Positions 1 to 6,034 of a stretch of 8,573 nt of DNA are shown piece after piece. The position numbers and the translations under genes were made by a program. Origin of the DNA: an uncultured Gammaproteobacteria bacterium (GTDB lineage: Bacteria > Pseudomonadota > Gammaproteobacteria > Arenicellales > Poriferihabitantaceae); contig CALIFM010000021.1 in assembly GCA_938021685.1 (NCBI GenBank), positions 1-8,573 of the forward strand, given 5' to 3'. The first letter of the stretch is position 1; the number at the start of each line of letters is the position of its first letter. The notes beneath the pieces are model-generated. The model saw only the letters and a list, made by a program, of their open reading frames with translations. It had not been told where the DNA came from and ran no database searches.

Positions 1-297
1 AAGCAATAAAAAACCGTTTTTATCGTCACGCCCCGTCACCTTAGGTGCACGCACGCCGAGTTGTAGTAGATGCGTGGCTAATTGGGCAAAATCACCTACG
101 GGGCGTTCAGGCGGTGGGGCATCCATGAGTAAGGTACTACTGTCTGTTTGACATAAGCGGGTATATTGGCGAAACGAAGCGTCTTGATTGAGCGGCTGGC
201 GCTCACTGTCAGCCCAATTGCAGCTTTGTAAAAATGCTTCACGCAATGCAATGCGTTGCTTAGCTTGTTGCGATAAAGAAAGGGTAGGCATGCTCAT
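1..297 (-). CDS. amgK: AmgK-like N-acetylmuramate/N-acetylglucosamine kinase, N-terminal part (cut by window edge)
   Basis: This open frame starts on the minus strand and runs off base 1 after 99 codons, so only the N-terminal third is present. The visible protein carries the N-terminal pattern of the COG3178 aminoglycoside-phosphotransferase-like family: DASFRQYTRL at residues 39-48 (nucleotide-binding side), LLMDAPP at 56-62, and GFLLL at 95-99, where the family usually continues with E/GDLG. Known AmgK enzymes phosphorylate the anomeric position of MurNAc and GlcNAc in the cytoplasm and act with MurU in a peptidoglycan recycling route that bypasses de novo UDP-MurNAc synthesis. The catalytic Asp region lies outside the window, so activity cannot be judged. 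The start could be ATG at 297 or ATG at 291 (MSMPT or MPT); neither has a clear Shine-Dalgarno. The gene follows the glnD stop by 15-21 nt and is probably co-transcribed with it. Family assignment is confident; the substrate is inferred. Confidence 0.8.
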   Translation of the reverse strand, partial: MSMPTLSLSQQAKQRIALREAFLQSCNWADSERQPLNQDASFRQYTRLCQTDSSTLLMDAPPPERPVGDFAQLATHLLQLGVRAPKVTGRDDKNGFLLL

Positions 298-312
298 TGC
301 GGATGTGGTTAT

Positions 313-2925
313 TTATAAGTTTTCAAGGGCTTTAGCCAATGCCGCTTTTAAAGTCTTAGCTTCGGCCGCATCCAAAGCTTGGTCTTTAGCAGGGTGCGCC
401 ACCACAAAGCTGTCTTCTACCTTTTCACCCACGGTGGTGATGTTGGCGCTCACTAATTTGACCTGACATTGAGCAAACACGTTGGATATCTTGTGAATTA
501 AACCCGGCTGATCTAGCGCGACTAAATTGACCGATAGTGTGCCTTGTCCATCATTGACAATAATGCTGATTTCGGGTTCAAAATCAAACTGCTTCATTGC
601 GCGCGGTATAAAACGCTTTTTAGGCGTGCTTTGACTGTGGGGAGCGACCAATGCATTACGCACCCAGTCGGCGTCTTCGCTTAACTGTGCTTTTTGCGGT
701 GCATGCTCTTTATGTAAGGCGGTAACGGTAAATAGCAAAATAGTAAAGCCCGGGTTGGCACTGTGAATCTTCGCTTGCACAATGTTTTGTCCGCGTTGGT
801 CAAACGCTTCGGTAATAGTCGGTACGATATAAGGCGAGTCAGCGGTGTAGATAAAATATTGCTGTGCTTCGTATTCCTCTAAATAGCGCGCATCAACAAC
901 AGGCATGTCTAGCGCTGAGGCCGAGCAGATTTGTTCACCATGCCACGCCATGGTGGCAGGGCGGTGCGACAAAACATATTCATCGTCTAGCATAGTCCAA
1001 AAGCGCTCTAAGCTTTCGGTAGGTACTTTGCTATTCAGTAGTTCGGATGTGGCTTTTTTGCGCCTCTCGATTTTCACATTGTTGTCCACCACGCGCTCTT
1101 GCTCAGCATTGCCAAATGCACGCGTAGTTTTGTTGTAAAGCTGACTGAGTAAATGGCCTTTCCAAGCAGTCCATGTCGTTGCACTAGTGGCACAAATGTC
1201 TGCTACAGTCAGCAAGTACAGGTGATCAAGATAACTTTGGTTGCCTACTAGCTCAGCAAAGTTATCAATCACCTCTGAGTCAGATAAATCTTCACGCTGT
1301 GAGACTTTAGACATCTGTAAGTGGTTAAGCACTAGCCAAGCCACCAGCTCTACTTCTTCAGGCGGCATACGTAGCTGAGTGCAGTAGTTACGGGCATCGA
1401 CTGCACCTTTACTATGATGGTCGCCGCCGCGGCCTTTAGCAATATCGTGAAATAAGCCAGCTAGGTATAAGCAGTGTCGGCTATTGGTGGTTTGCATCAC
1501 TGTGTTCAGCTCAGGAAACTCATCGTGATATTTTGGCTGTGCAAAGCGGCGCAAATTACGTACTGCTAGTAAGCTATGTGCATCGACTGTAAAGGCGTGA
1601 AATAAGTCATGCTGCATTTGTCCAGCGATGCGTCCGTAAACGGGTAGGAAACGGCCTAATACACCGTAAGTATCAAGTTTGCGTAAGGTGCGGGTGAGCG
1701 ATTTGTCGTGGCGAAAAATACCAAGAAATGTGCTTAAATTATCAGGCTGTGATCGAAAGTGATCATCGATCAAATGTAGATTGGCTCGGATGGCGCGCAC
1801 GGTGGCAGCGCTAAAGTCATTGATGCGCTCGTCGCGTTGATATATTGCGAAGGCATCTAGCAGGGCATTTGGTTGTTCGGTAAACAGCTGCGGTTCTTTG
1901 TGTCTAAGATGCCCATTGATGATTTCAAAACGCCCGTCTCTACATTTCAGAATTTTCGGCTTTTGGGTACTAAAGCTGTCTTCAATCTGCTGCAACAAAA
2001 ATTCGTTAAGGCGCCGAGTTTCTTTGGCAGCCCGATAATATTGCTGCATCAGTTGTTCAATTGCGCGCTGCTCAGGGTTGTCGCTCAAGCCAAATTGGGT
2101 GGCAATTTCAGTTTGATAATTAAACAACAAGCGATCTTCACAGCGACCACTTAAGGCATGTAAGCTATTGCGTAAACGCCATAGCAAGCGGCGATTATCT
2201 ATTAACGATTGCAGTTCGCCTTGTTCTAAAAAGCCTTCAACTGCACTGGATTCAATGTCGTAATGACCGAAAATACGATTAGCCATCCAACTGATGGTTT
2301 GGATATCGCGCAAACCGCCAGGGCTGCCTTTTAAATTAGGTTCCAGCTTGTAAGCGGTATCTTCAAAATTAGCATGGCGCGTTTGTTGTTCAGTTACTTT
2401 AGCAGCAAAAAACGCCTTGTTAGGCCACACTGATTGTTTTCGGATTGTTTGTTGCAAAGCCTCGTGCAATTTTTGGTCGCCGATTAATAAGCGCGCTTCA
2501 AGCAGGTTAGTCATTATGCCAACGTCTGACTTGGCTTGCTTAATACACTGGTTTAGGCTACGTACGCTATGACCAACTTCTAAACCTAAATCCCATAAAA
2601 ATTGAATAAATTGCTCCGCTTGATAGGCCGTGGTTTTGTCTAAAGCGCGTTGACTAAGCAAGAGCAGATCAATGTCGGAGTGCAAATTTAATTCGCTACG
2701 GCCATAACCACCTACCGCTAGTAGACTCAATGCGCTATCAGCACCAAAATGCTGCGGCCAAATTTGTGTTAGTAAATCGTCTGCCAGCTTGGATGTGGCC
2801 GCAACCACTTGATCAATTGGCGCATCATTGTGATGCAATGCCAATAACTGAGTGCGGTTTGCTTTAAGGTGCTGCTTTGCTGTGCTTAAAGAAAACTTGG
2901 CCTTATTGGCAGCTACAGTTGACAT
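313..2925 (-). CDS. glnD: bifunctional [protein-PII] uridylyltransferase / uridylyl-removing enzyme GlnD
   Basis: GlnD is the cytoplasmic nitrogen sensor. It uridylylates PII (GlnB/GlnK) when glutamine is low and removes UMP when glutamine is high. The 870-residue product has the usual family length (E. coli about 890) and full domain order. The nucleotidyltransferase motif GGYGRSEL...SDID is at about 72-86, with the metal-binding Asp pair at 84 and 86. The GlnD-type YKLEPNLKGSPGGLRDIQ segment is at 192-209. The HD hydrolase domain contains H443, H450, the FHDIAKG motif with H493/D494, and H503/H504. Two C-terminal glutamine-sensing ACT domains lie at about 688-736 and 786-845, the second containing ALDQPGLIHKIS. 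All key residues seem present, so both activities are expected. The ATG is 23 nt after the map stop with no strong Shine-Dalgarno, which suggests co-transcription with map. The glnD-map neighbourhood matches Pseudomonas-type and several betaproteobacterial genomes. Confidence 0.97.
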   Translation of the reverse strand: MSTVAANKAKFSLSTAKQHLKANRTQLLALHHNDAPIDQVVAATSKLADDLLTQIWPQHFGADSALSLLAVGGYGRSELNLHSDIDLLLLSQRALDKTTAYQAEQFIQFLWDLGLEVGHSVRSLNQCIKQAKSDVGIMTNLLEARLLIGDQKLHEALQQTIRKQSVWPNKAFFAAKVTEQQTRHANFEDTAYKLEPNLKGSPGGLRDIQTISWMANRIFGHYDIESSAVEGFLEQGELQSLIDNRRLLWRLRNSLHALSGRCEDRLLFNYQTEIATQFGLSDNPEQRAIEQLMQQYYRAAKETRRLNEFLLQQIEDSFSTQKPKILKCRDGRFEIINGHLRHKEPQLFTEQPNALLDAFAIYQRDERINDFSAATVRAIRANLHLIDDHFRSQPDNLSTFLGIFRHDKSLTRTLRKLDTYGVLGRFLPVYGRIAGQMQHDLFHAFTVDAHSLLAVRNLRRFAQPKYHDEFPELNTVMQTTNSRHCLYLAGLFHDIAKGRGGDHHSKGAVDARNYCTQLRMPPEEVELVAWLVLNHLQMSKVSQREDLSDSEVIDNFAELVGNQSYLDHLYLLTVADICATSATTWTAWKGHLLSQLYNKTTRAFGNAEQERVVDNNVKIERRKKATSELLNSKVPTESLERFWTMLDDEYVLSHRPATMAWHGEQICSASALDMPVVDARYLEEYEAQQYFIYTADSPYIVPTITEAFDQRGQNIVQAKIHSANPGFTILLFTVTALHKEHAPQKAQLSEDADWVRNALVAPHSQSTPKKRFIPRAMKQFDFEPEISIIVNDGQGTLSVNLVALDQPGLIHKISNVFAQCQVKLVSANITTVGEKVEDSFVVAHPAKDQALDAAEAKTLKAALAKALENL

Positions 2926-2948
2926 GGCTTAACAGTGCGGCTGGTAGC

Positions 2949-3695
2949 TTAGGCGCTTTGAGTTAATATCTCGCTGCCAGTTGGAGTAATTAAAATAGTA
3001 TGCTCCCATTGTGCGGAGAGGGAGCGGTCTTGAGTCACTACTGTCCAACCATCTTTTAACAAGCGTGTTTCTTTTTTGCCGGCATTCACCATTGGCTCGA
3101 TTGTAAACGTCATGCCGGCTTTGAGTGCCATCCCAGTGCCAGGCTTGCCATAGTGTAGCACTTGAGGTGGCTCATGAAATACCGCACCGATGCCGTGCCC
3201 ACAATACTCGCGCACCACTGAGTAATTGCGTCCCTCGGCATGCTGTTGGATGACATGACCAATGTCACCTAACGTAACGCCAGGCTTGGCTAGCTCAATG
3301 CCTAACATCATGCATTCGTAAGCTGTTTCAGCTAATCGCTTCCCCATGATGGATGGTTTGCCAACAAAAAACATGCGGCTGGTGTCGCCGTGGTAACCAT
3401 CTTTGATTACGGTGATGTCTACGTTAATTAAATCACCTTTTTTAAGTACTTTGTCTGCAGGTATACCGTGACAAATGACGTGATTAACCGAGGTACAGAT
3501 TGATTTAGGGAAACCATGGTAATTAAGCGGCGCAGGGATGGCGTTCTGCTCGTTGACGATGTAGTCATGACACAAGGTATCAAGCTGCTCGGTGGTGACG
3601 CCTGCTTTAATGTGCGGTTCGATAAAATCGAGCACCTCTGAAGCAAGACGACCAGCCACGCGCATTTTAGCGATTTCGTCAGCGGTTTTAATCAT
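2949..3695 (-). CDS. map: type I methionine aminopeptidase
   Basis: Map removes the initiator methionine from nascent proteins at the ribosome when the second residue is small. The 248-residue protein is slightly shorter than E. coli Map (264) and has the single-domain pita-bread fold typical of type Ia enzymes, with no N-terminal zinc-finger extension. All five dinuclear metal ligands are visible: D93 (NVDIT), D104 (YHGDTSR), H167 (CGHGIG), E200 (TIEP) and E231 (WEHT). The substrate-site histidines H76 (NHVICHG) and H174 (VFHEPP) are also present. The ATG at 3695 gives the expected start MIKTADEIAKMR; its Shine-Dalgarno is poor. The gene is transcribed away from rpsB out of a shared 230-bp intergenic region, the classical gammaproteobacterial arrangement, and leads into glnD. 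Nothing is odd in the sequence. Confidence 0.97.
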   Translation of the reverse strand: MIKTADEIAKMRVAGRLASEVLDFIEPHIKAGVTTEQLDTLCHDYIVNEQNAIPAPLNYHGFPKSICTSVNHVICHGIPADKVLKKGDLINVDITVIKDGYHGDTSRMFFVGKPSIMGKRLAETAYECMMLGIELAKPGVTLGDIGHVIQQHAEGRNYSVVREYCGHGIGAVFHEPPQVLHYGKPGTGMALKAGMTFTIEPMVNAGKKETRLLKDGWTVVTQDRSLSAQWEHTILITPTGSEILTQSA

Positions 3696-3751
3696 AATAG
3701 TGACTGTAGCAGTAATTTATTAAAAAGTAGGCCTAATGCTCGCAGAATCGC

Positions 3752-3780
3752 TTTCGTTACGCAATGGCTTGAGGTAGAAT
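3752..3780 (+). promoter_or_regulatory. candidate rpsB promoter with GC-rich discriminator
   Basis: TAGAAT at 3775-3780 is a five-of-six match to the -10 consensus and is followed directly by CGCGCCC (3781-3787). A GC-rich discriminator of this kind is typical of stringently and growth-rate controlled ribosomal-protein promoters. The -35 region around 3752-3757 (TTTCGT) is weak. Initiation would fall near 3787, giving a leader of about 140 nt. An alternative pair, TTGAGG at 3769-3774 with TTTACT at 3793-3798, is possible. The assignment is by eye only. Confidence 0.5.
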
Positions 3781-3901
3781 CGCGCCCTCAAATTTACTAG
3801 CGCCGAATAGCGCTAAATTCGCACGTTGGAACTAGCCCCTTGTTAGGGTGCTCATTGTAAACAATTTCAGTGAGTTAACAAAGTGGCCCAACGCAGGCAA
3901 T

Positions 3902-3911
3902 AACCCTACAC
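3902..3911 (+). repeat. AACCCTACAC motif, copy 1 (before rpsB ribosome binding site)
   Basis: This 10-nt sequence is identical to 5087-5096 upstream of tsf. It sits between the leader stem-loop and the rpsB Shine-Dalgarno, 14 nt from the ATG. Its ACCCTA part (3903-3908) could pair with TAGGGT (3844-3849) in the leader as an alternative to the nested stem. Confidence 0.6.
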
Positions 3912-3913
3912 AC

Positions 3914-3920
3914 AAGAGAG
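3914..3920 (+). promoter_or_regulatory. rpsB ribosome binding site
   Basis: AAGAGAG lies five nt before the ATG at 3926. It settles the rpsB start at MSDITIRNLLEAG, the normal S2 N-terminus, instead of an in-frame GTG at 3848 that would add 26 unrelated residues encoded by the structured leader. Confidence 0.8.
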
Positions 3921-3925
3921 TAAAA

Positions 3926-5029
3926 ATGTCAGATATTACGATTCGTAATTTGTTGGAAGCTGGTTGTCACTTTGGTCACCAAACGCGTTACTGGTGCCCG
4001 CGCATGGAGCCTTATATTTTTGGTGAGCGTAACAAACTTCATATCATCGACTTGCAACAAACCAAGCCTATGCTGGAAGACGCACTAAACTATTTAGGTA
4101 GTGTGGCTGCAGGTGGTGGTAAGATTTTGTTTGTTGGCACAAAGCGCCAAGCTAGCCAAGTTATCGAAGCAGAAGCGCAGCGTTGCTCTATGCCTTATGT
4201 CAATTTTCGTTGGTTGGGCGGGATGTTAACCAACTTCAAAACGATCAAGAAATCAGTCAAACGCATGAAAGACATGGATGCGATGATTGAATCAGGCGAA
4301 ATCAATAAATTGCGCAAAAAAGAAGCGCTGCAATTTACACGTGAAAAAGCCAAGCTGGAACGCAGCATGGCGGGCATCAAAGAAATGAGTAACTTGCCCG
4401 ATGCCTTGTTCGTTATTGACCGTGAATATGATTATATTGCAGTAAACGAAGCTAATAAGCTAGGTATTCCTGTAGTATCAATTGTGGATAGCAACTGTTC
4501 GCCTCGCGGCATTGACTATGTAATACCAGGCAATGATGATGCAATTCGTGCGATTCGTTTGTATTTAACTGCTGCGGCTGACATGATTAATGATTCACGG
4601 TTGGCTTCACTTAACTCGCAAGCTGGCGGTGGTGCAGTTGAGCCTGAGCCTGCAAAAGCACCCGCTAAAGAAGCGGCGGCCCCTAAGAAAGTAGCGAAAA
4701 AGGCCGAGCCTAAAGTAGTTGAGGCTGAGCCTGCTGAGGAAAAGCCAGTTGAAGAGCCAGTCAAGAAAGTAGCCAAAAAGAAAGTGGCGAAAAAGAAAGT
4801 TGCTAAGAAAGAAGAACCAGCGGCTGAGCCAAAAGGTGATGACAAATTGACGGAGATCAACGGCATTGGCCCGGTTATTGAAGGCAAATTACATGACTTA
4901 GGCATTACTACTTTTGCACAGATTGCGGCGTTTACCGCCGAGCAAATTGCTGAAATAGATGAAAAGTTAAGCTTTAAAGGCCGCATCGACCGTGAAGAGT
5001 GGGTAGCTCAAGCTAAGAAGCTGGCTTAA
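3926..5029 (+). CDS. rpsB: 30S ribosomal protein S2 with C-terminal helix-hairpin-helix-like extension
   Basis: S2 is a small-subunit protein on the solvent side near the head-body junction and is needed for S1 binding. Residues 1 to about 228 form the S2 core: EAGCHFGHQTRYW (11-23), YIFGERNKLHIIDL (30-43), LFVGTKRQA (68-76), RWLGGMLTNFKT (95-106) and YVIPGNDDAIRAIRLY (198-213). The protein has 367 residues against about 241 in E. coli. The excess is a low-complexity Lys/Ala/Glu/Pro linker (about 235-304) with three tandem KVAKK units (281-295), then a folded-looking domain at 305-367 (DDKLTEINGIGP..., ending FKGRIDREEWVAQAKKLA). This domain has a GIGP hairpin and resembles C-terminal tails known from some alphaproteobacterial L21 and NuoE proteins. 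Several core positions conserved in E. coli S2 differ here (C24, F94, S192, R194). No frameshift is seen: the extension is in frame and runs up to the tsf spacer. S2 identity is certain; the tail's role is unknown. Confidence 0.96.
   Translation: MSDITIRNLLEAGCHFGHQTRYWCPRMEPYIFGERNKLHIIDLQQTKPMLEDALNYLGSVAAGGGKILFVGTKRQASQVIEAEAQRCSMPYVNFRWLGGMLTNFKTIKKSVKRMKDMDAMIESGEINKLRKKEALQFTREKAKLERSMAGIKEMSNLPDALFVIDREYDYIAVNEANKLGIPVVSIVDSNCSPRGIDYVIPGNDDAIRAIRLYLTAAADMINDSRLASLNSQAGGGAVEPEPAKAPAKEAAAPKKVAKKAEPKVVEAEPAEEKPVEEPVKKVAKKKVAKKKVAKKEEPAAEPKGDDKLTEINGIGPVIEGKLHDLGITTFAQIAAFTAEQIAEIDEKLSFKGRIDREEWVAQAKKLA
4766..4810 (+). repeat. three tandem 15-bp units encoding KVAKK in rpsB linker
   Basis: Three consecutive 15-nt units encode KVAKK (S2 residues 281-295). 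The units use different Val codons (gta, gtg, gtt), different Ala codons (gcc, gcg, gct) and a different Lys codon in the third unit, so the repeat is kept at protein level and is not a fresh slippage product. A related KVAKK is encoded earlier, at residues 255-259. The basic, flexible segment probably tethers the terminal domain and may contact rRNA. Confidence 0.85.
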
Positions 5030-5045
5030 GCTGTTTCATTTTTAT

Positions 5046-5070
5046 CGCCCTTGTCAGTTTTACAAGGGCG
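5046..5070 (+). promoter_or_regulatory. rpsB-tsf intergenic hairpin, possible attenuator or processing site
   Basis: CGCCCTTGT (5046-5054) pairs perfectly with ACAAGGGCG (5062-5070) around a 7-nt loop CAGTTTT. It begins 16 nt after the rpsB stop. The 9-bp stem is GC-rich, but no U-tract follows (CATCCAAATTT), so it is not a standard intrinsic terminator. It may partly reduce read-through, protect the upstream rpsB mRNA 3' end, or be an RNase III or RNase E processing site, helping to set S2 and EF-Ts at different levels. Confidence 0.6.
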
Positions 5071-5086
5071 CATCCAAATTTAGTTG

Positions 5087-5096
5087 AACCCTACAC
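5087..5096 (+). repeat. AACCCTACAC motif, copy 2 (before tsf ribosome binding site)
   Basis: This is an exact copy of 3902-3911. It lies between the rpsB-tsf hairpin and the tsf Shine-Dalgarno, 11 nt before the ATG. The sequence following each copy is also similar (A/G-rich, then AAAAATG), so the two translation initiation regions look alike over about 20 nt. Confidence 0.6.
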
Positions 5097-5103
5097 GAGA
5101 AAG
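5097..5103 (+). promoter_or_regulatory. tsf ribosome binding site
   Basis: GAGAAAG precedes the ATG at 5108 by four nt (GAGA core by seven). It supports the standard EF-Ts start MPAITTALIKELR over an in-frame TTG at 5084, which would add eight residues not seen in the family. Confidence 0.7.
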
Positions 5104-5107
5104 AAAA

Positions 5108-5989
5108 ATGCCAGCGATTACTACTGCATTGATTAAAGAATTACGCGAACGCACAGGCGTTGGCATGATGGATTGTAAAAAAGCCTTAGCCGAGGTAGAC
5201 GGCGACATTGAAGCTGCAATTGAAGGCTTGCGCAAAAAAGGCGCAGCGGCAGCAGCCAAAAAAGCAGGCCGGATTGCGGCTGAAGGTGTGATTGCACGTG
5301 CCGAAGCGAAGGACGGCTCTGCGATTGCTATTGTTGAAATTAATAGTGAAACTGACTTTGTAGCTAAAGATGATAGCTTTACGCAGTTTGCTAATGATGT
5401 GGCTGGTACGGTACTTAGCGCACAGCCTGCTGATGTAGAGGCATTGAACGCAGCGTCGATGGGTGATGGCTCGGTAGAGGAAGCACGACAAGCCTTGATT
5501 ACCACTATTGGTGAGAATATTTCTTTGCGTCGCTTTGAGTTAGTGCAAGCTAATAATGGCGTGTTGGGCGCCTATTTGCACGGTGCCAAAATTGGCGTGA
5601 TTGTGAAATTAGAAGGCGGCACAACTGAGCTTGCACGCGACATCGCGATGCATACAGCGGCTAGCAATCCTGCTTGTATTTCTGATGCAGACATGCCTGC
5701 TGAGTTACTAGAGAAAGAGCGTGAAATTTTCATTGCGCAAGCTAAAGAAAGCGGTAAGCCAGATGAAATCATTGAAAAAATGATCGATGGTCGAATGAAG
5801 AAATTTTTGAAAGAAAATACTTTGTTAGGTCAAGCTTTCGTTAAGAACCCCGATCAAACCGTAGCACAGCTACTGAAAGAAGCAGGTGCCAGTGTAAAAC
5901 AAATTCAGCGTTTTGAAGTGGGCGAAGGTATCGAGAAAAAAGAAGATGATTTTGTTGCCGAGGTGATGGCACAAGCAGGTCAAAGCTAA
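5108..5989 (+). CDS. tsf: translation elongation factor Ts
   Basis: EF-Ts is the cytoplasmic guanine-nucleotide exchange factor that releases GDP from EF-Tu. The 293-residue protein is close to E. coli EF-Ts (283). The N-terminal UBA-like domain carries TGVGMMDCKKAL (16-27). The core has the EF-Tu-contacting TDFV motif (NSETDFVAK, 79-87; D83 and F84 equivalent to the E. coli D80/F81 pair) and the MHTAASNP segment (181-188). A coiled-coil-like helical part follows (about 200-245), and the C-terminal module ends with FEVGEGIEKKEDDFVAEV (269-286). It follows rpsB with a 78-nt spacer containing a strong hairpin and is expected to be co-transcribed and co-regulated with it, as in other proteobacteria. 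The first 60 residues are rich in Ala and Lys, as is common in this family. Nothing is missing. Confidence 0.97.
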   Translation: MPAITTALIKELRERTGVGMMDCKKALAEVDGDIEAAIEGLRKKGAAAAAKKAGRIAAEGVIARAEAKDGSAIAIVEINSETDFVAKDDSFTQFANDVAGTVLSAQPADVEALNAASMGDGSVEEARQALITTIGENISLRRFELVQANNGVLGAYLHGAKIGVIVKLEGGTTELARDIAMHTAASNPACISDADMPAELLEKEREIFIAQAKESGKPDEIIEKMIDGRMKKFLKENTLLGQAFVKNPDQTVAQLLKEAGASVKQIQRFEVGEGIEKKEDDFVAEVMAQAGQS

Positions 5990-6034
5990 AGCTGACCTAT
6001 CTGATTAAGACCTTGCAAAGGATAAGTTAATAGC

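Larger units (their letters stand above)
3787..3925 (+). promoter_or_regulatory. structured rpsB 5' leader, probable S2 autoregulatory element
   Basis: The roughly 140 nt before rpsB can fold into two helices. The first pairs TAGCGC (3798-3803) with GCGCTA (3810-3815). The second is long and nested: CGTTGG (3824-3829) with CCAACG (3888-3893), GCC (3835-3837) with GGC (3885-3887), TTGTTA (3840-3845) with TAACAA (3876-3881), and CTCATTG (3851-3857) with CAGTGAG (3868-3874, one G-U). It leaves a left-side bulge AACTA and an asymmetric internal loop GGGTG. It is known that gammaproteobacterial rpsB leaders are conserved, structured and mediate repression of rpsB-tsf by S2 (the E. coli region overlaps the Rfam t44 RNA). 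That this leader is the same element is inferred from position and structure, not from a covariance search. Confidence 0.6.

Noticed and set aside
188..466. Plus-strand frame across the amgK/glnD junction
   Set aside because: It is antisense to two recognised genes, has no ribosome binding site and no family resemblance.
3696..3750. Minus-strand promoter for map
   Set aside because: The AT-rich stretch near 3710-3725 gives only poor hexamers (TAATAA with CTGCGA 17 nt away). A promoter must exist here, but I cannot place it with confidence.
3848..3925. In-frame GTG at 3848 giving a 26-residue N-terminal extension of S2
   Set aside because: It has no Shine-Dalgarno, the extra residues are encoded by the structured leader and do not resemble any S2, and ATG 3926 has a good site and the canonical S2 N-terminus.
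4516..4986. 156-codon minus-strand frame opposite the S2 tail
   Set aside because: Its Ser/Ala/Phe-rich composition is the mirror of the Lys/Ala/Glu linker. It resembles no protein and opposes a well-supported gene.
5084..5107. In-frame TTG start upstream of tsf
   Set aside because: It would use the ribosome binding site as coding sequence. ATG 5108 gives the standard EF-Ts start and has a Shine-Dalgarno.
5186..5491. Minus-strand frames inside tsf (also 5080-5505)
   Set aside because: They overlap each other and are complements of the EF-Ts frame, with no independent evidence.
5977..5998. Inverted repeat AGGTCA/TGACCT around the tsf stop codon
   Set aside because: Only six base pairs with a 10-nt loop and no U-tract; too weak to call a terminator or regulatory site.
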